From NCBI RefSeq assembly GCF_003057745.1, contig NZ_QBJD02000005.1, positions 62,001 to 126,000 on the forward strand: a DNA stretch of 64,000 bases, written 5' to 3'. This document shows positions 18,271-34,260 of the stretch, piece after piece. A model generated the notes under the pieces. It saw only the letters and a list, made by a program, of their open reading frames with translations. It ran no database searches and was not told the origin of the DNA. A program made the position numbers and the translations under genes. The DNA is from Enterobacter sp. RIT418 (GTDB lineage: Bacteria > Pseudomonadota > Gammaproteobacteria > Enterobacterales > Enterobacteriaceae). The stretch's first letter is position 1. Every line of letters starts with the position of its first letter.

Positions 18271-19437
18271 ATGAAAATAACCATCTCCGGAACGGGCTAC
18301 GTTGGCCTATCAAACGGCATTCTGATTGCGCAGAACCATGAAGTCGTTGCGCTCGATATCGTGCAGGCCAAAGTGGACATGCTCAACCAGAAGCAATCCC
18401 CGATTATTGACAAAGAGATTCAGGAATATCTTTCGAACAAGCCGCTGAATTTCCGCGCAACTACCGATAAAGAAGATGCCTATCGCGATGCGGACTACGT
18501 CATCATCGCCACGCCGACCGATTACGACCCGAAAACCAACTACTTCAATACCTCGACCGTTGAAGCGGTTATCAAAGACGTCGTGGCGATCAATCCAAAC
18601 GCGGTAATGGTGATCAAGTCTACGATTCCCGTCGGTTTCACCAAATCGATCAAAGAAGAGCTGGGTATTGACAATGTCTTCTTCTCGCCGGAGTTTCTGC
18701 GCGAGGGCAGGGCGTTATACGATAACCTGCACCCTTCCCGCATCGTAATTGGCGAACGCTCGGCGCGCGCCGAGCGTTTTGCCGCGCTGCTCCAGGAAGG
18801 CGCCATCAAGCAGGACATTCCCGTGCTGTTTACGGATTCCACCGAGGCCGAGGCGATTAAGCTTTTCGCCAACACCTATCTGGCCATGCGCGTCGCATAC
18901 TTTAACGAGCTGGACAGCTATGCGGAAAGCCTGGGCCTGAACACGCGCCAGATCATTGAAGGCGTATGCCTCGATCCGCGCATCGGCAATCACTACAACA
19001 ACCCGTCCTTCGGCTACGGCGGCTACTGCCTGCCAAAAGACACCAAGCAGCTGCTGGCCAACTATCAGGCGGTGCCAAACAACCTGATCTCCGCGATTGT
19101 GGATGCTAACCGCACGCGTAAAGATTTTATCTCCGACTCGATTCTCGCGCGCCAGCCGAAGGTCGTGGGCGTGTACCGTCTGATCATGAAGAGCGGTTCA
19201 GATAACTTCCGCGCCTCCTCCATTCAGGGGATCATGAAGCGTATTAAGGCGAAGGGCGTGCAGGTCATCATTTTTGAACCGGCGATGCAGGAAGATGAGT
19301 TCTTCCATTCCCGCGTGATTCGCGACCTGGATGCGTTCAAGAAAGAGGCGGACGTCATCATTTCTAACCGCATGGCGGAAGAGCTGGCGGACGTGGCGGA
19401 CAAAGTGTATACCCGCGATCTGTTTGGCAGCGATTGA
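18271..19437 (+). CDS. ugd: UDP-glucose 6-dehydrogenase
   Basis: A 388-residue NAD-dependent enzyme that oxidises UDP-glucose to UDP-glucuronate for colanic acid and for aminoarabinose modification of lipid A. The N-terminus [23 protein letters not shown] is the dinucleotide fold. [24 protein letters not shown] and [14 protein letters not shown] carry substrate contacts and the catalytic cysteine. Length equals E. coli Ugd. The 18020-18270 gap upstream should hold its promoter; I see no clear PhoP or RcsB box by eye. Confidence 0.95.
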   Translation: MKITISGTGYVGLSNGILIAQNHEVVALDIVQAKVDMLNQKQSPIIDKEIQEYLSNKPLNFRATTDKEDAYRDADYVIIATPTDYDPKTNYFNTSTVEAVIKDVVAINPNAVMVIKSTIPVGFTKSIKEELGIDNVFFSPEFLREGRALYDNLHPSRIVIGERSARAERFAALLQEGAIKQDIPVLFTDSTEAEAIKLFANTYLAMRVAYFNELDSYAESLGLNTRQIIEGVCLDPRIGNHYNNPSFGYGGYCLPKDTKQLLANYQAVPNNLISAIVDANRTRKDFISDSILARQPKVVGVYRLIMKSGSDNFRASSIQGIMKRIKAKGVQVIIFEPAMQEDEFFHSRVIRDLDAFKKEADVIISNRMAEELADVADKVYTRDLFGSD

Positions 19438-19456
19438 TACTCGGTTTTAAGTTCAT

Positions 19457-19487
19457 AAAAAACCCGGCTCATTTGCCGGGTTTTTTG
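19457..19487. terminator. Bidirectional terminator between ugd and uge
   Basis: AAAAAACCCGGC and GCCGGGTTTTTT flank a short TCATTT loop. It is A-rich on one side and T-rich on the other, so it can act for ugd (plus strand) and for uge, which ends three bases beyond on the minus strand. Confidence 0.88.
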
Positions 19488-19489
19488 TT

Positions 19490-20494
19490 TTATACCTTGT
19501 AGAAATCGCGGTACCAGTCCACGAAGTTCTTCACTCCGTCCTTCACGGTAGTTTGCGGTTTAAACCCGATCACCTCGTAAAGCGCTGACGTATCAGCACT
19601 GGTTTCCAGCACGTCGCCCGGCTGAACAGGCATCATATTTTTCTCGGCCTTTTTGCCAAGCGCCTCTTCCAGGGCGGTGATGTAATCCATCAGTTCGACA
19701 GGCGAGCTGTTGCCGATGTTGTACACGCGGTACGGCGCAGAGCTGGCAGCGGGTGACCCCGTTTCCACGGTCCAGCTGGCATCCGTCTGGGGAATAACAT
19801 CCTGCAGGCGAATAATTGCCTCTGCGATATCGTCGATGTAGGTGAAGTCGCGCTTCATCTTGCCGTAGTTATAGACGTCGATGCGCTTGCCTTCAATCAT
19901 CGCTTTGGTGAATTTAAAAAGCGCCATATCCGGGCGGCCCCACGGACCATACACGGTGAAGAATCGCAGGCCGGTGGTCGGCAGGTTGTAAAGGTGCGAG
20001 TAAGTGTGCGACATCAGCTCGTTGGCTTTTTTGGTCGCAGCGTAAAGTGAAACCGGGTGGTCTACGGCGTCATCCGTCGAGAACGGCATCTTGCGGTTCA
20101 GGCCGTACACGGAGCTGGAAGAGGCGTACAGCAGGTGCTGAACCTTATTGTGGCGGCAGCCTTCCAGCACGTTGAGGTGACCCACCAAGTTGGCGTCGGC
20201 ATAGGCATGGGGGTTTTCCAGCGAGTAGCGAACCCCCGCCTGTGCGGCAAGGTGGATCACGCGGTCAAACTTCTCTTCAGCAAACAGCGCGGCCATCCCC
20301 TCGCGGTCGGCGAGATCCAGCTTGTGGAAGGTGAAATTGTCGGATTTAAGCAGATCCAGACGTGCCAGCTTAAGATTGACGTCGTAGTAGTCATTCAGAT
20401 TATCAATCCCAACAACCCTGTGTCCGGCCTCGAGAAGCCGTTTACTAACCTGAGAGCCGATAAAGCCCGCTGCACCTGTAACCAAAAATTTCAT
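19490..20494 (-). CDS. uge: UDP-glucuronate/UDP-galacturonate 4-epimerase
   Basis: A 334-residue SDR epimerase: [20 protein letters not shown] at the N-terminus, [26 protein letters not shown] and [13 protein letters not shown] (Tyr-x-x-x-Lys). These features match the UDP-uronic acid 4-epimerases, including Klebsiella Uge, which has the same length and lies in the same place. It interconverts UDP-GlcA, made by the neighbouring Ugd, and UDP-GalA. The start ATG at 20494 is preceded by AAGGA; an upstream extension to 20593 is open but lacks family similarity. Confidence 0.83.
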   Translation of the reverse strand: MKFLVTGAAGFIGSQVSKRLLEAGHRVVGIDNLNDYYDVNLKLARLDLLKSDNFTFHKLDLADREGMAALFAEEKFDRVIHLAAQAGVRYSLENPHAYADANLVGHLNVLEGCRHNKVQHLLYASSSSVYGLNRKMPFSTDDAVDHPVSLYAATKKANELMSHTYSHLYNLPTTGLRFFTVYGPWGRPDMALFKFTKAMIEGKRIDVYNYGKMKRDFTYIDDIAEAIIRLQDVIPQTDASWTVETGSPAASSAPYRVYNIGNSSPVELMDYITALEEALGKKAEKNMMPVQPGDVLETSADTSALYEVIGFKPQTTVKDGVKNFVDWYRDFYKV

Positions 20495-20681
20495 ATTAAT
20501 CCTTATCAAATTCTTGCGGGTGCCTCTGCGCACCAGACTGCGTCCATGATAGCGCGACGCGCAACGGTTGCCTAACCCATCTTTCCGATACAACTAATCG
20601 GATTCTTATAGAAAAATCCCCAGTAAACGATAAACTGTGCAGATAAATTTTTTTTGCGCTTTTTTTGCTGTTAAGGATTGT

Positions 20682-21662
20682 ATGACGCAGAACGACAATA
20701 GCCCGGTCACGCGAAGCAATGACCCGGAGCAGATTGATTTACTTGATTTAGTGCTGCAGCTGTGGCGTGGGAAGTGGGTAATCGGTGCATTTGTCGCCGT
20801 GTTTATTGTTCTTGCGGTCGCATACCTGGCGGTTGCCAAAGAGAAGTGGACGTCAACGGCCATCATCGCCCAGCCGGATGCCGCGCAGGTTGCAACGTAC
20901 AGCAACGCGCTAAATATTTTGTACGGCACTGCTGCGCCGGGCATGCTGGATATTCAAAACCGCGTAATCGGTCGTTTTAATGCGTCGTTCTCGGCGTTAT
21001 CGCAGGCGCTAGAAAATCAGGACGTTCCGGAAAAGCTGGTGATTGAACCTGCCGTTAAGGGGCAGCCGCTGCCGCTTAACGTCTCCTATACCAGTGAGTC
21101 CGCGGAAGCGGCGCAGAAACAGCTCGCGCAATACATTCAGCAGGTTGATGAACAAACGGCAAAAGAGCTGATCGTTGACCTGAAGGACAACATCAAGCAG
21201 CAGATAAAGACTCTCGATGACTCGCTGGAAAACCAGGAGAAAGTCGCGCAGGAGCAGAAAGATCTGCGCATCAAGCAAATCACCGAAGCGCTGAAAAATG
21301 CCGAGGCTGCGAAAATTACCTCTCCGCGGCTTCAGCAGACGCAGGACGTCACTCAGGAAACCCTGTTCCTGCTCGGAAGCGAAGCGTTGAAATCGATGAT
21401 TGACAACGAAGCGTCTCGCCCGCTGGTTTTCTCCCCGGCCTATTACCAGACCAAGCAGTCTTTGCTGGATATTCAGAATTTAAACGTTGAGCCCGATACG
21501 CTTCACGTTTATCGCTACGTGATGAAGCCGGATTTACCTATTCGTCGCGACAGCCCGAAAAAGGCCATTACGCTGATCCTGGCCGCGCTGCTTGGCGGGA
21601 TTATCGGTTCTGGCGTCATTCTGGGGCGTAACGCTTTGCGCAACTACACGCCAAAAGCGTAA
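20682..21662 (+). CDS. wzzB: O-antigen chain length determinant WzzB
   Basis: A 326-residue polysaccharide co-polymerase with the usual topology: a short cytoplasmic N-terminus (NDPEQIDLLDLVLQLWRGKW), a first membrane helix at about 33-53, a long periplasmic coiled region, and a second helix near 295-315 after a proline-rich PDLPIRRDSPKKA motif. It sets the modal number of O-units polymerised by Wzy. The ATG at 20682 has AAGGA upstream. It lies convergent to hisI and divergent from uge, its normal place between ugd/uge and his. Confidence 0.94.
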   Translation: MTQNDNSPVTRSNDPEQIDLLDLVLQLWRGKWVIGAFVAVFIVLAVAYLAVAKEKWTSTAIIAQPDAAQVATYSNALNILYGTAAPGMLDIQNRVIGRFNASFSALSQALENQDVPEKLVIEPAVKGQPLPLNVSYTSESAEAAQKQLAQYIQQVDEQTAKELIVDLKDNIKQQIKTLDDSLENQEKVAQEQKDLRIKQITEALKNAEAAKITSPRLQQTQDVTQETLFLLGSEALKSMIDNEASRPLVFSPAYYQTKQSLLDIQNLNVEPDTLHVYRYVMKPDLPIRRDSPKKAITLILAALLGGIIGSGVILGRNALRNYTPKA

Positions 21663-21673
21663 TGCTTAAATAA

Positions 21674-21704
21674 AAAAAGGGCCGGGTCTCCCCGGCCTTT
21701 TTTA
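21674..21704. terminator. Bidirectional terminator of wzzB and the his operon
   Basis: GGCCGGG / CCCGGCC stem at 21680-21697, flanked by A-rich sequence upstream and six T downstream. It lies 12 bases after wzzB and overlaps the last codon of hisI on the other strand. Confidence 0.9.
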
Positions 21705-22306
21705 TTGGTGACGTTTTCGCAAATTCTCAATTACCGCCGTCAGGTCCAGCTCCTGATCCTGCAGCAGCACCAGCAGGTGGTACATCAAATCGGATGCCTC
21801 ATTCGTCAGCTCTTCCCGGTCGTGCACGGTGGCGGCCAGGGCGGTTTCAACGCCTTCCTCACCCACTTTCTGCGCAATACGCTTGGTGCCGCTGGCGTAA
21901 AGCTTCGCCGTATAAGAGCTGGCGGGATCTGCGGTTTTACGCTCGGCCAGCAGCTGTTCCAGCTGATACAGGAACAGCCACTGGTGGCCCGCTTCGCCAA
22001 AGCAGCTGCTGGTGCCCTTATGGCACGTTGGGCCAACAGGATTTGCCAGCACGAGCAGGGTGTCGTTATCGCAGTCTGGCGTAATACTGACCGCGTTGAG
22101 GAAATGGCCCGAGGTTTCGCCCTTGGTCCACAGGCGCTGCTTCGTGCGTGAGAAGAACGTCACTTTTCCGCTATCAAGGGTTTTCGCCAGCGCGTCCTGA
22201 TTCATATATCCCAGCATCAGCACCTCGCCGGAAACGGCGTGCTGTACGACCACCGGCAGCAATCCGTCCGTTTTTTCCCAGTCCAGCTGCGCCCGTTGTT
22301 GCTCTG

Positions 22307-22313
<7 letters not shown>
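21702..22313 (-). CDS. hisI: Phosphoribosyl-AMP cyclohydrolase / phosphoribosyl-ATP pyrophosphatase
   Basis: A 203-residue bifunctional enzyme for steps 2 and 3 of histidine synthesis. The N-terminal half (1 to about 110) is the cyclohydrolase, with [10 protein letters not shown] and CHKGTSSCF metal ligands. The C-terminal half is the pyrophosphohydrolase, with [13 protein letters not shown] and [12 protein letters not shown]. It is the last gene of the operon and overlaps hisF by 7 bases. Confidence 0.96.
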
Positions 22314-27818
<5,505 letters not shown>

Positions 27819-27823
27819 GGCGA

Positions 27824-28723
27824 TTACTCCATCATCTTCTCAATGGGCAGCACCAGAATGGAGCTGGCGCCCAGCTCCTTGAGCTTTTCCATGGTTTCCC
27901 AGAACAGGGTTTCGCTGCTGACCATGTGCATCGCCACGCGCTGCTGATCGCCCGCCAGCGGCAGAATGGTCGGGCGCTCGGCGCCCGGCAGCAGGGCAAT
28001 CACTTCGTCCAGGCGTTCGGTTGGCGCGTGCATCATGATGTATTTGGATTCGCGCGCCTGAATCACGCCCTGAATGCGGGTCAACAGGCGGTCAATAAGC
28101 TGCTGTTTGGCATCGTCCATCTCACCGTCGCGCTGAATCAGGCACGCTTTTGAGCGATAAATAACTTCTACTTCGCGCAGGCCGTTGGCTTCCAGCGTTG
28201 CGCCGGTTGACACCAGATCGCAGATGGCGTCAGCCAGCCCTGCGCGCGGTGCCACTTCAACGGAGCCGTTAAGCAGGCAGGATTTGAACTGCACGCCTTT
28301 CTGATCGAGGTAACGCTTCAGCAGGTGGGGGTAGGAGGTGGCGATTCGCTTGCCGTTCAGCGCTGCCGGGCCGTCCCAGGCTTCGTCTGCCGGGGTGGCA
28401 AGCGACAGGCGGCAGCCGCCGAAATCGAGACGGCGCAGGGTAAAATAGCGCGGGTCTTCGCCCTGGGCCCGGCGGGTCAGCAGCTCTTCTTCCAGCACGT
28501 TTTCGCCGATGATGCCAAGGTCAACCACGCCGTCCATCACCAGGCCCGGGATATCGTCATCACGAACGCGCAGAATATCGATAGGCATGTTTTCCGCCAG
28601 CGCAATCAGGCGCTGGGTGTGCAGGTTGATTTTAATCCCGCAGCGGGCCAGCAGCTCGCGTGAATCGTCACTCAGACGGCCTGATTTTTGAATAGCTATG
28701 CGCAAACGTGAGTTATCTAACAT
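27824..28723 (-). CDS. hisG: ATP phosphoribosyltransferase (long form)
   Basis: A 299-residue long-form HisG with the C-terminal histidine-binding regulatory domain. Motifs include [23 protein letters not shown] and the PRPP-binding [14 protein letters not shown]. It commits ATP and PRPP to histidine synthesis and is feedback inhibited by histidine. It is the first structural gene, downstream of the his attenuator. Confidence 0.97.
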   Translation of the reverse strand: MLDNSRLRIAIQKSGRLSDDSRELLARCGIKINLHTQRLIALAENMPIDILRVRDDDIPGLVMDGVVDLGIIGENVLEEELLTRRAQGEDPRYFTLRRLDFGGCRLSLATPADEAWDGPAALNGKRIATSYPHLLKRYLDQKGVQFKSCLLNGSVEVAPRAGLADAICDLVSTGATLEANGLREVEVIYRSKACLIQRDGEMDDAKQQLIDRLLTRIQGVIQARESKYIMMHAPTERLDEVIALLPGAERPTILPLAGDQQRVAMHMVSSETLFWETMEKLKELGASSILVLPIEKMME

Positions 28724-28768
28724 TCTTTATTCCTCGTTAACCTGTTTTAACCTGTCTGAATACGGTCC

Positions 28769-28810
28769 AAAAAAAAGCCCCCGGAAGAAGATCTTCCGGG
28801 GGCTTTCTCA
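28769..28810 (-). terminator. his operon attenuator terminator
   Basis: A strong GC-rich hairpin: AGCCCCCGGAAGA pairs with its complement around 28776-28804, ending in a run of eight T on the minus strand. It lies between hisL and hisG, as in the classical his attenuator. When histidyl-tRNA is plentiful, the leader peptide is finished and this hairpin forms. Confidence 0.94.
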
Positions 28811-28867
28811 TGCGTTCATGCACCACTGGAAGATCCAAACGTCTTCCAGCACACATCGCCTGAAAGA

Positions 28868-28918
28868 CTAGTCAGGATGATGGTGATGATGGTGGAGTTT
28901 AAATTGAACGCGTGTCAT
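28868..28918 (-). CDS. hisL: his operon leader peptide
   Basis: A 16-residue ORF encoding MTRVQFKLHHHHHHPD. The run of six His codons stalls ribosomes when charged tRNA-His is scarce, favouring the antiterminator and expression of hisGDCBHAFI. The E. coli peptide, as I recall it, has seven His after Lys; here the first of these is Leu. The ORF is too short for routine gene finding but its position and composition are decisive. Confidence 0.95.
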   Translation of the reverse strand: MTRVQFKLHHHHHHPD

Positions 28919-28957
28919 ATAAATTCTCGTTGAATGCTTATGCATCAGATGTCTTTT

Positions 28958-28987
28958 AACCTAAACCACTTAGGCGACAGAAAGCAA
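28958..28987 (-). promoter_or_regulatory. his operon promoter
   Basis: On the minus strand, -35 TTGCTT (28982-28987) and -10 TAGGTT (28958-28963) are separated by 18 bases. Both hexamers match my memory of the E. coli/Salmonella hisp1 promoter. They lie about 40 bases before the hisL start. Confidence 0.75.
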
Positions 28988-29093
28988 GGGCTTTTTTTAA
29001 TCATTAATTCATTTCATATTGATGCAATGAATTGTGTGTTTGTCAGCGCTGGCGTAGCCTTATGAAAGACAGGTGAGAGCCAGGAGAATTTGT

Positions 29094-29918
29094 ATGAAAA
29101 AGGTCGCGATTGTCGGTTTAGGATGGTTAGGGATGCCGCTGGCGATGTCGCTCGCCGCGAAAGGCTGGCAGGTAACCGGCAGTAAAACCACGGCAGACGG
29201 GGTGGAAGCCGCACGCATGTGTGGCATTGAAGGGGTTGAGCTGCGCCTCGAACCGGAGCTGGTCTGTGATGCTGATGACCTCGATGCGCTGATGGATGTC
29301 GATGCGCTGGTCATCACCTTACCCGCACGTCGCAGCGGGCCGGGAGAAATGTTCTACCTGCAGGCCGTGCAGGAAATTGTCGACAGCGCGCTGGCCCACC
29401 ATATCCCGCGCATTCTCTTCACCAGCTCGACGTCGGTTTACGGCGACGCTGACGGGACGGTGAAGGAAAATACCGAACGCCAGCCGGTGACCGCCAGCGG
29501 ACGGGTGCTGAAAGAGCTGGAGGACTGGCTGCATAACCTGCCGGGCACCCAGGTGGATATTCTGCGCCTTGCCGGGCTGGTGGGGCCGGGGCGTCATCCC
29601 GGGCGTTTCTTCGCCGGGAAATCGGCGCCGGACGGGCAGCACGGCGTTAATCTGGTGCATCTTGAGGATGTTATCGCCGCCATCGAGCTGTTGTTGCAGG
29701 CTCCAAAAGGCGGTCACATCTATAATATATGTGCACCTTCCCATCCGGCACGCAGCGAGTTTTATCCGCTGATGGCGCGCCAGCTTGGCCTGACGCCGCC
29801 TGTCTTTAGCGAGGCGCGGGGGGAAGGTAAAGGCAAAGTCGTTGATGGTAATCGTATTTGTCGTGAGCTGGGATTTGAATATCAGTATCCCGATCCGCGG
29901 GTCATGCCAATGGAATAA
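29094..29918 (+). CDS. yeeZ: NAD(P)-dependent epimerase/oxidoreductase YeeZ
   Basis: A 274-residue atypical SDR protein. KKVAIVGLGWLGMPLAMSL is the dinucleotide-binding start, FTSSTSVYGDADG carries the serine region, and GPGRHPGRFFAGK is a conserved family stretch. It is the conserved neighbour upstream of his in enterobacteria; the substrate is unknown. The ATG at 29094 has CAGGAG upstream and begins exactly as E. coli YeeZ does. Confidence 0.92.
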   Translation: MKKVAIVGLGWLGMPLAMSLAAKGWQVTGSKTTADGVEAARMCGIEGVELRLEPELVCDADDLDALMDVDALVITLPARRSGPGEMFYLQAVQEIVDSALAHHIPRILFTSSTSVYGDADGTVKENTERQPVTASGRVLKELEDWLHNLPGTQVDILRLAGLVGPGRHPGRFFAGKSAPDGQHGVNLVHLEDVIAAIELLLQAPKGGHIYNICAPSHPARSEFYPLMARQLGLTPPVFSEARGEGKGKVVDGNRICRELGFEYQYPDPRVMPME

Positions 29919-29959
29919 ATCCGTCAGCGGAAATTCTCGCACACCGTAAGGGGGCGAAC

Positions 29960-30889
29960 ATGAAGCCGCTGCTGGATGTTCTGATTATTCTGGATGCGCT
30001 GGAGAAAGAGGGGAGCTTCGCGGCGGCGTCGGCGAAACTCTATAAAACGCCATCAGCACTCAGCTATACGGTGCACAAGCTGGAGAGCGATCTCAATATT
30101 CAGATCCTCGACCGCACCGGCCATCGCGCGCGTTTTACCCGTACCGGCCAAATGCTGCTGGAAAAGGGGCACGACGTCCTTCACGCGGTTCGGGTGTTAG
30201 AAAAACAGGCCGTGAAGCTCCATCAGGGATGGGAAAACGAGCTGGTCATCGGCGTTGACGATACGTTTCCCTTTTCCCTGCTGGCGCCGCTTATCGAAGC
30301 GTTCTATCAACACCACAGCGTCACCCGGCTGATCTTCATCAACGGCGTGCTGGGCGGCTCCTGGGACGCCCTGACGCAGGGACGGGCGGACATTATCGTC
30401 GGTGCGCTCCACGAGCCTCCCCAGCTCAGCGATTTCGCTTTTGCCCGGCTCGGCACGCTTGAGCAGGTCTTTGCCGTCGCGCCGCATCACCCGCTGGCCA
30501 GCGAACCCGAGCCGCTCAATCGGCGCATGATTAAAAACTTCCGCGCGATTGCGGTGGGGGACAGCTCCCGGCCGGGCTGCGCCGTCTCTTCCCAGCTGCT
30601 AGACGAACAGGAAGCCATTACCGTATTTGATTTCAAAACCAAGCTGGAGCTGCAGATAAGCGGATTAGGCTGCGGCTACTTGCCGCGTTATCTTGCGCAG
30701 CGGTTTATTGAAAGCGGCGCGCTGGTGGAAAAACAGGTTTTAGCCCAAAGCAGCAACGAACCGGTATGGATTGGCTGGAATGAACAAACCGCAGGGCTTG
30801 CCAGCGCCTGGTGGCGGGAGCAAATTTTAGCAAATAGTGCTATTGCCGCGGTTTACGCGCAGGCGGATGCCGGTAAATCAGACGGTTAG
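29960..30889 (+). CDS. yeeY: LysR-family transcriptional regulator YeeY
   Basis: A 309-residue LysR-type regulator with an N-terminal winged helix-turn-helix (LIILDALEKEGSFAAASAKL, then SALSYTVHKLE) and a C-terminal periplasmic-binding-like effector domain. It lies 41 bases after yeeZ in the E. coli order yeeZ-yeeY-plaP. Its target is not evident from sequence; its neighbour plaP is a reasonable candidate (inference). Confidence 0.88.
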   Translation: MKPLLDVLIILDALEKEGSFAAASAKLYKTPSALSYTVHKLESDLNIQILDRTGHRARFTRTGQMLLEKGHDVLHAVRVLEKQAVKLHQGWENELVIGVDDTFPFSLLAPLIEAFYQHHSVTRLIFINGVLGGSWDALTQGRADIIVGALHEPPQLSDFAFARLGTLEQVFAVAPHHPLASEPEPLNRRMIKNFRAIAVGDSSRPGCAVSSQLLDEQEAITVFDFKTKLELQISGLGCGYLPRYLAQRFIESGALVEKQVLAQSSNEPVWIGWNEQTAGLASAWWREQILANSAIAAVYAQADAGKSDG

Positions 30890-31159
30890 TAAAATTAATT
30901 TATTGATGCGTTTCTCAATCTATTGCGTTTTGTGTCTGGAATAGGGCAAAATGCCGCCGCTGCAAACAAATGAATAATCGACGATATAAAAGGCGTCGGT
31001 TATTTTTTTTTGCATGTACGAAACGAAACTAAAACCAAGAGGCCGGGCTTCGTACCGGATAGATACTTACTAAAATCCGACAGTTGTTGTCGCTGAGGAA
31101 TACAGAAATGGGGCAATTTTTCGCTTACGCGGCGGTATTCACCGTAAAGGAGAATAATC

Positions 31160-32518
31160 ATGTCGCTTAATGCAACTCCAAACACCTCTCGCGTGGAATT
31201 ACGTAAAACGCTTACGTTAGTTCCGGTTGTTATGATGGGCCTTGCCTATATGCAACCAATGACGCTGTTCGATACGTTCGGTATCGTATCAGGCCTCACG
31301 GACGGTCACGTGCCGACGGCGTACGCCTTCGCGCTGATTGCGATCCTGTTTACCGCGCTTAGCTACGGTAAGCTCGTGCGTCGCTATCCGTCTGCCGGTT
31401 CTGCCTATACCTATGCCCAGAAATCTATCAGCCCGACCGTTGGCTTTATGGTTGGCTGGTCATCGCTGCTGGACTATCTGTTCGCGCCGATGATCAACAT
31501 TCTGCTGGCAAAAATCTATTTCGAAGCGCTGGTGCCGTCGATACCGTCCTGGGTATTTGTGATAGCGCTCGTGGCGTTTATGACCGCCTTTAACCTGCGC
31601 AGCATCAAATCTGTCGCCAACTTTAACTCCGTTATCGTGGTGCTTCAGGTTGTGCTGATTGCCGTTATCCTTGGCATGGTCATTTACGGCGTGTTCCACG
31701 GTGAAGGGGCGGGAACGCTGGCGAGCAGCAAACCGTTCTGGTCCGGTGATGCGCACGTGATCCCGATGATTACCGGGGCGACGATTCTGTGCTTCTCCTT
31801 TACCGGCTTTGACGGGATCAGCAATCTGTCTGAAGAGACCAAAGACGCGGAGCGCGTGATTCCGCGTGCGATCTTCCTGACGGCGCTGATCGGTGGCCTG
31901 ATCTTTATCTTTGCCACCTACTTCCTGCAGCTGTACTTCCCGGATATCTCTCGCTTTAAGGATCCGGATGCGTCGCAGCCAGAAATCATGCTCTACGTGG
32001 CGGGCAAAGCGTTCCAGGTTGGCGCGCTGATTTTCTCTACCATCACCGTTCTGGCGTCCGGCATGGCGGCACACGCAGGCGTTGCGCGTTTGATGTACGT
32101 GATGGGTCGCGATGGCGTCTTCCCGAAAAGCTTCTTCGGCTACGTCCATCCGAAATGGCGTACCCCGGCGATGAACATTATCCTGGTAGGCGCAATTGCG
32201 CTGCTGGCGATTAACTTTGACCTGGTCATGGCAACGGCGCTGATTAACTTCGGTGCGCTGGTGGCGTTCACCTTTGTGAACCTGTCGGTTATCTCTCAGT
32301 TCTGGATCCGCGAGAAGCGCAACAAAACGCTGAAAGATCACTTCCAGTATCTGTTCCTGCCGATGTGCGGCGCGCTGACCGTCGGTGCCCTGTGGGTGAA
32401 CCTGGAAGAGAGCTCCATGGTGCTGGGCCTGATTTGGGCCGGTATCGGCCTGATTTACCTGGCCTGCGTAACCAAAAGCTTCCGTAACCCGGTACCTCAG
32501 TACGAAGACGTCGCGTAA
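31160..32518 (+). CDS. plaP: Putrescine importer PlaP
   Basis: A 452-residue APC-superfamily transporter with about 12 membrane helices. The first helices contain [19 protein letters not shown], and [14 protein letters not shown] is in the middle. It matches E. coli PlaP (YeeF), a low-affinity proton-driven putrescine importer linked to putrescine-dependent surface motility. The 270-base gap upstream has AT-rich stretches that may hold a promoter but no site I can name. AAAGGAG precedes the start. Confidence 0.9.
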   Translation: MSLNATPNTSRVELRKTLTLVPVVMMGLAYMQPMTLFDTFGIVSGLTDGHVPTAYAFALIAILFTALSYGKLVRRYPSAGSAYTYAQKSISPTVGFMVGWSSLLDYLFAPMINILLAKIYFEALVPSIPSWVFVIALVAFMTAFNLRSIKSVANFNSVIVVLQVVLIAVILGMVIYGVFHGEGAGTLASSKPFWSGDAHVIPMITGATILCFSFTGFDGISNLSEETKDAERVIPRAIFLTALIGGLIFIFATYFLQLYFPDISRFKDPDASQPEIMLYVAGKAFQVGALIFSTITVLASGMAAHAGVARLMYVMGRDGVFPKSFFGYVHPKWRTPAMNIILVGAIALLAINFDLVMATALINFGALVAFTFVNLSVISQFWIREKRNKTLKDHFQYLFLPMCGALTVGALWVNLEESSMVLGLIWAGIGLIYLACVTKSFRNPVPQYEDVA

Positions 32519-32582
32519 GACGGTGTCGGGTGGCGGTTAAGCGTACCCGACACGCTCGTTCGTAGCCCCCTCGTCAGAGGGC

Positions 32583-32618
32583 AAAAAAAAGCCGGAGACA
32601 TCGTCTCCGGCTTTTTTG
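32583..32618. terminator. Bidirectional terminator between plaP and sbcB
   Basis: AGCCGGAGAC / GTCTCCGGCT stem with a short ATC loop, preceded by eight A and followed by six T. It serves plaP (plus) and sbcB (minus), which ends 11 bases beyond. Confidence 0.92.
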
Positions 32619-32628
32619 TATCCATCAC

Positions 32629-34062
32629 TCAGACTATCTCTTGCGCGTACTGGAACAGGGATTTTAACAGCGCCTGTTTCTCTGCGTTTCCTTCGTACTG
32701 TCCATAGAGCATTTCCAGCTCCTGGGCATAGCTATTAAGAAACTCCGGCGTAAAGACGTTGCGTCGATGCTGTAGCCAGCGCTCCTGCTCTGCTTCATCC
32801 AGCGTGCCGGGGAAGTTACGCGCCCGGTAGTTAAATATCAGCTTTTCAACGCGTTTATCGGCGAAGGTGATATCCAGCGCGGGGAGATTGCGCGGCTCGG
32901 TCTGCAGCACGATATTCATGGCCGCGCGATCGGCGTCGCTAAAGAAGCCGTTGTAGAGCTGCGCATCGACGTTCTCGGAGGGGACAAACGGCTCGGCTTC
33001 GGCAAAGATTGCTACCACCTTCTCGCGCACCTGCGGGTTTTCGCGCAGCACTTTCAGGTTATCCAGGCAGCGCTGACGGTTAATCCCCAGCCTGTCCGCG
33101 TCTTCAGGGCGCAGCGTATTGGCCTGCGCCAGAACCGGGCATTTATTGATATGCACCAGCTTGACCGGCACGGCGGGCAGATCGCCCAGCTCGGCTTTTG
33201 GGGTGTACAGCCGCTCGCGCAGCGCGTCGCTGTCGAGCTCAAGCAGCGGGGAAATGTCACCGGCTAAATCCACCATAATCACGGCGTTGCGGTTGTCCGG
33301 ATGCCAGGCCAGCGGCGCAACCCAGCTGGTATTCCCGCGCCACGCGCCAAACATCCCGGAAATATGCACCAGCGGTTTCATCTGCGGGACGTCGATAAGC
33401 GTTGTGAGCTTCTGCTTGCTGCGGTGGCTGAGCAGGTATTCAAAAAGACGCGGCTGCGCGGCCTTCACCAGCTTCGCCATAGCAATGGTGGCATACACGT
33501 CGGCCATCGCGTCGTGCGCGTTACTGTGCTCAATGCCGTTGGCGCGCGTCAGGTGTTCCAGGCGGAAGCTCGGCAGGCCATCTTCATTTTCCGGCCAGTT
33601 AATGCCTTCCGGGCGCAGGGCATAGCAGGCGCGCATGATGTCCAGCAGGTCCCAGCGTGAATTGCGGTTTTGCCAGCTCCAGGCGTAGGGATCGTAAAAG
33701 TTACGGTAAAAGATATTGCGCGTCACTTCGTCATCAAAGCGAATGTTGTTATAACCCACCACGCAGGTATTGGGCACGGTGAAGATATCGTGAATACGGC
33801 GTGCAAACTCCGCTTCATTGACGCCTTTTTCTCGTGCTTCCTGCGGCGTGATGCCCGTTACCATCACGGCGCCGGGCTGGGGCAGATAATCATCCGCCGG
33901 ACGGCAATAAAAGACTTCCGGCTCGCCGATAATATTGAAATTGTCGTCGGTACGGATGGCGGCAAACTGCGCCGGACGGTCCAGCGCCGGATGGGTGCCA
34001 AAGGTTTCGTAGTCGTGGAATAAAAACGTGAGCGCGGCAGAATCAGACACCAGTAATACCAT
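32629..34062 (-). CDS. sbcB: Exodeoxyribonuclease I
   Basis: About 475-477 residues. The N-terminal DEDDh 3'-5' exonuclease domain shows FLFHDYETFG (Asp and Glu metal ligands) and SNAHDAMADVYAT (final His and Asp); the C-terminal half holds the SH3-like and ExoI-specific regions. It degrades single-stranded DNA 3' to 5' in mismatch repair and recombination. The first residues (MVLLVSDSAAL) differ from E. coli, and the exact start is uncertain by a few codons. Confidence 0.95.
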   Translation of the reverse strand: MVLLVSDSAALTFLFHDYETFGTHPALDRPAQFAAIRTDDNFNIIGEPEVFYCRPADDYLPQPGAVMVTGITPQEAREKGVNEAEFARRIHDIFTVPNTCVVGYNNIRFDDEVTRNIFYRNFYDPYAWSWQNRNSRWDLLDIMRACYALRPEGINWPENEDGLPSFRLEHLTRANGIEHSNAHDAMADVYATIAMAKLVKAAQPRLFEYLLSHRSKQKLTTLIDVPQMKPLVHISGMFGAWRGNTSWVAPLAWHPDNRNAVIMVDLAGDISPLLELDSDALRERLYTPKAELGDLPAVPVKLVHINKCPVLAQANTLRPEDADRLGINRQRCLDNLKVLRENPQVREKVVAIFAEAEPFVPSENVDAQLYNGFFSDADRAAMNIVLQTEPRNLPALDITFADKRVEKLIFNYRARNFPGTLDEAEQERWLQHRRNVFTPEFLNSYAQELEMLYGQYEGNAEKQALLKSLFQYAQEIV

Positions 34063-34260
34063 CCTGTTAAAAAATGACGCCTCTATGGTAAACGATCGCG
34101 GTGGGCAGGCCGAATAAAAAGCGACGTCAGAGGCGATTTTTGCGAGCCGCCTTCAGGCGAAAATAAGATATTTGTCACATTTTTTTGCAATTAAACAAGG
34201 TAAGGACACGCGAACTCCCGTAAAAAGGTCAACGATTTTTACTGACCTGAGGATATACCG

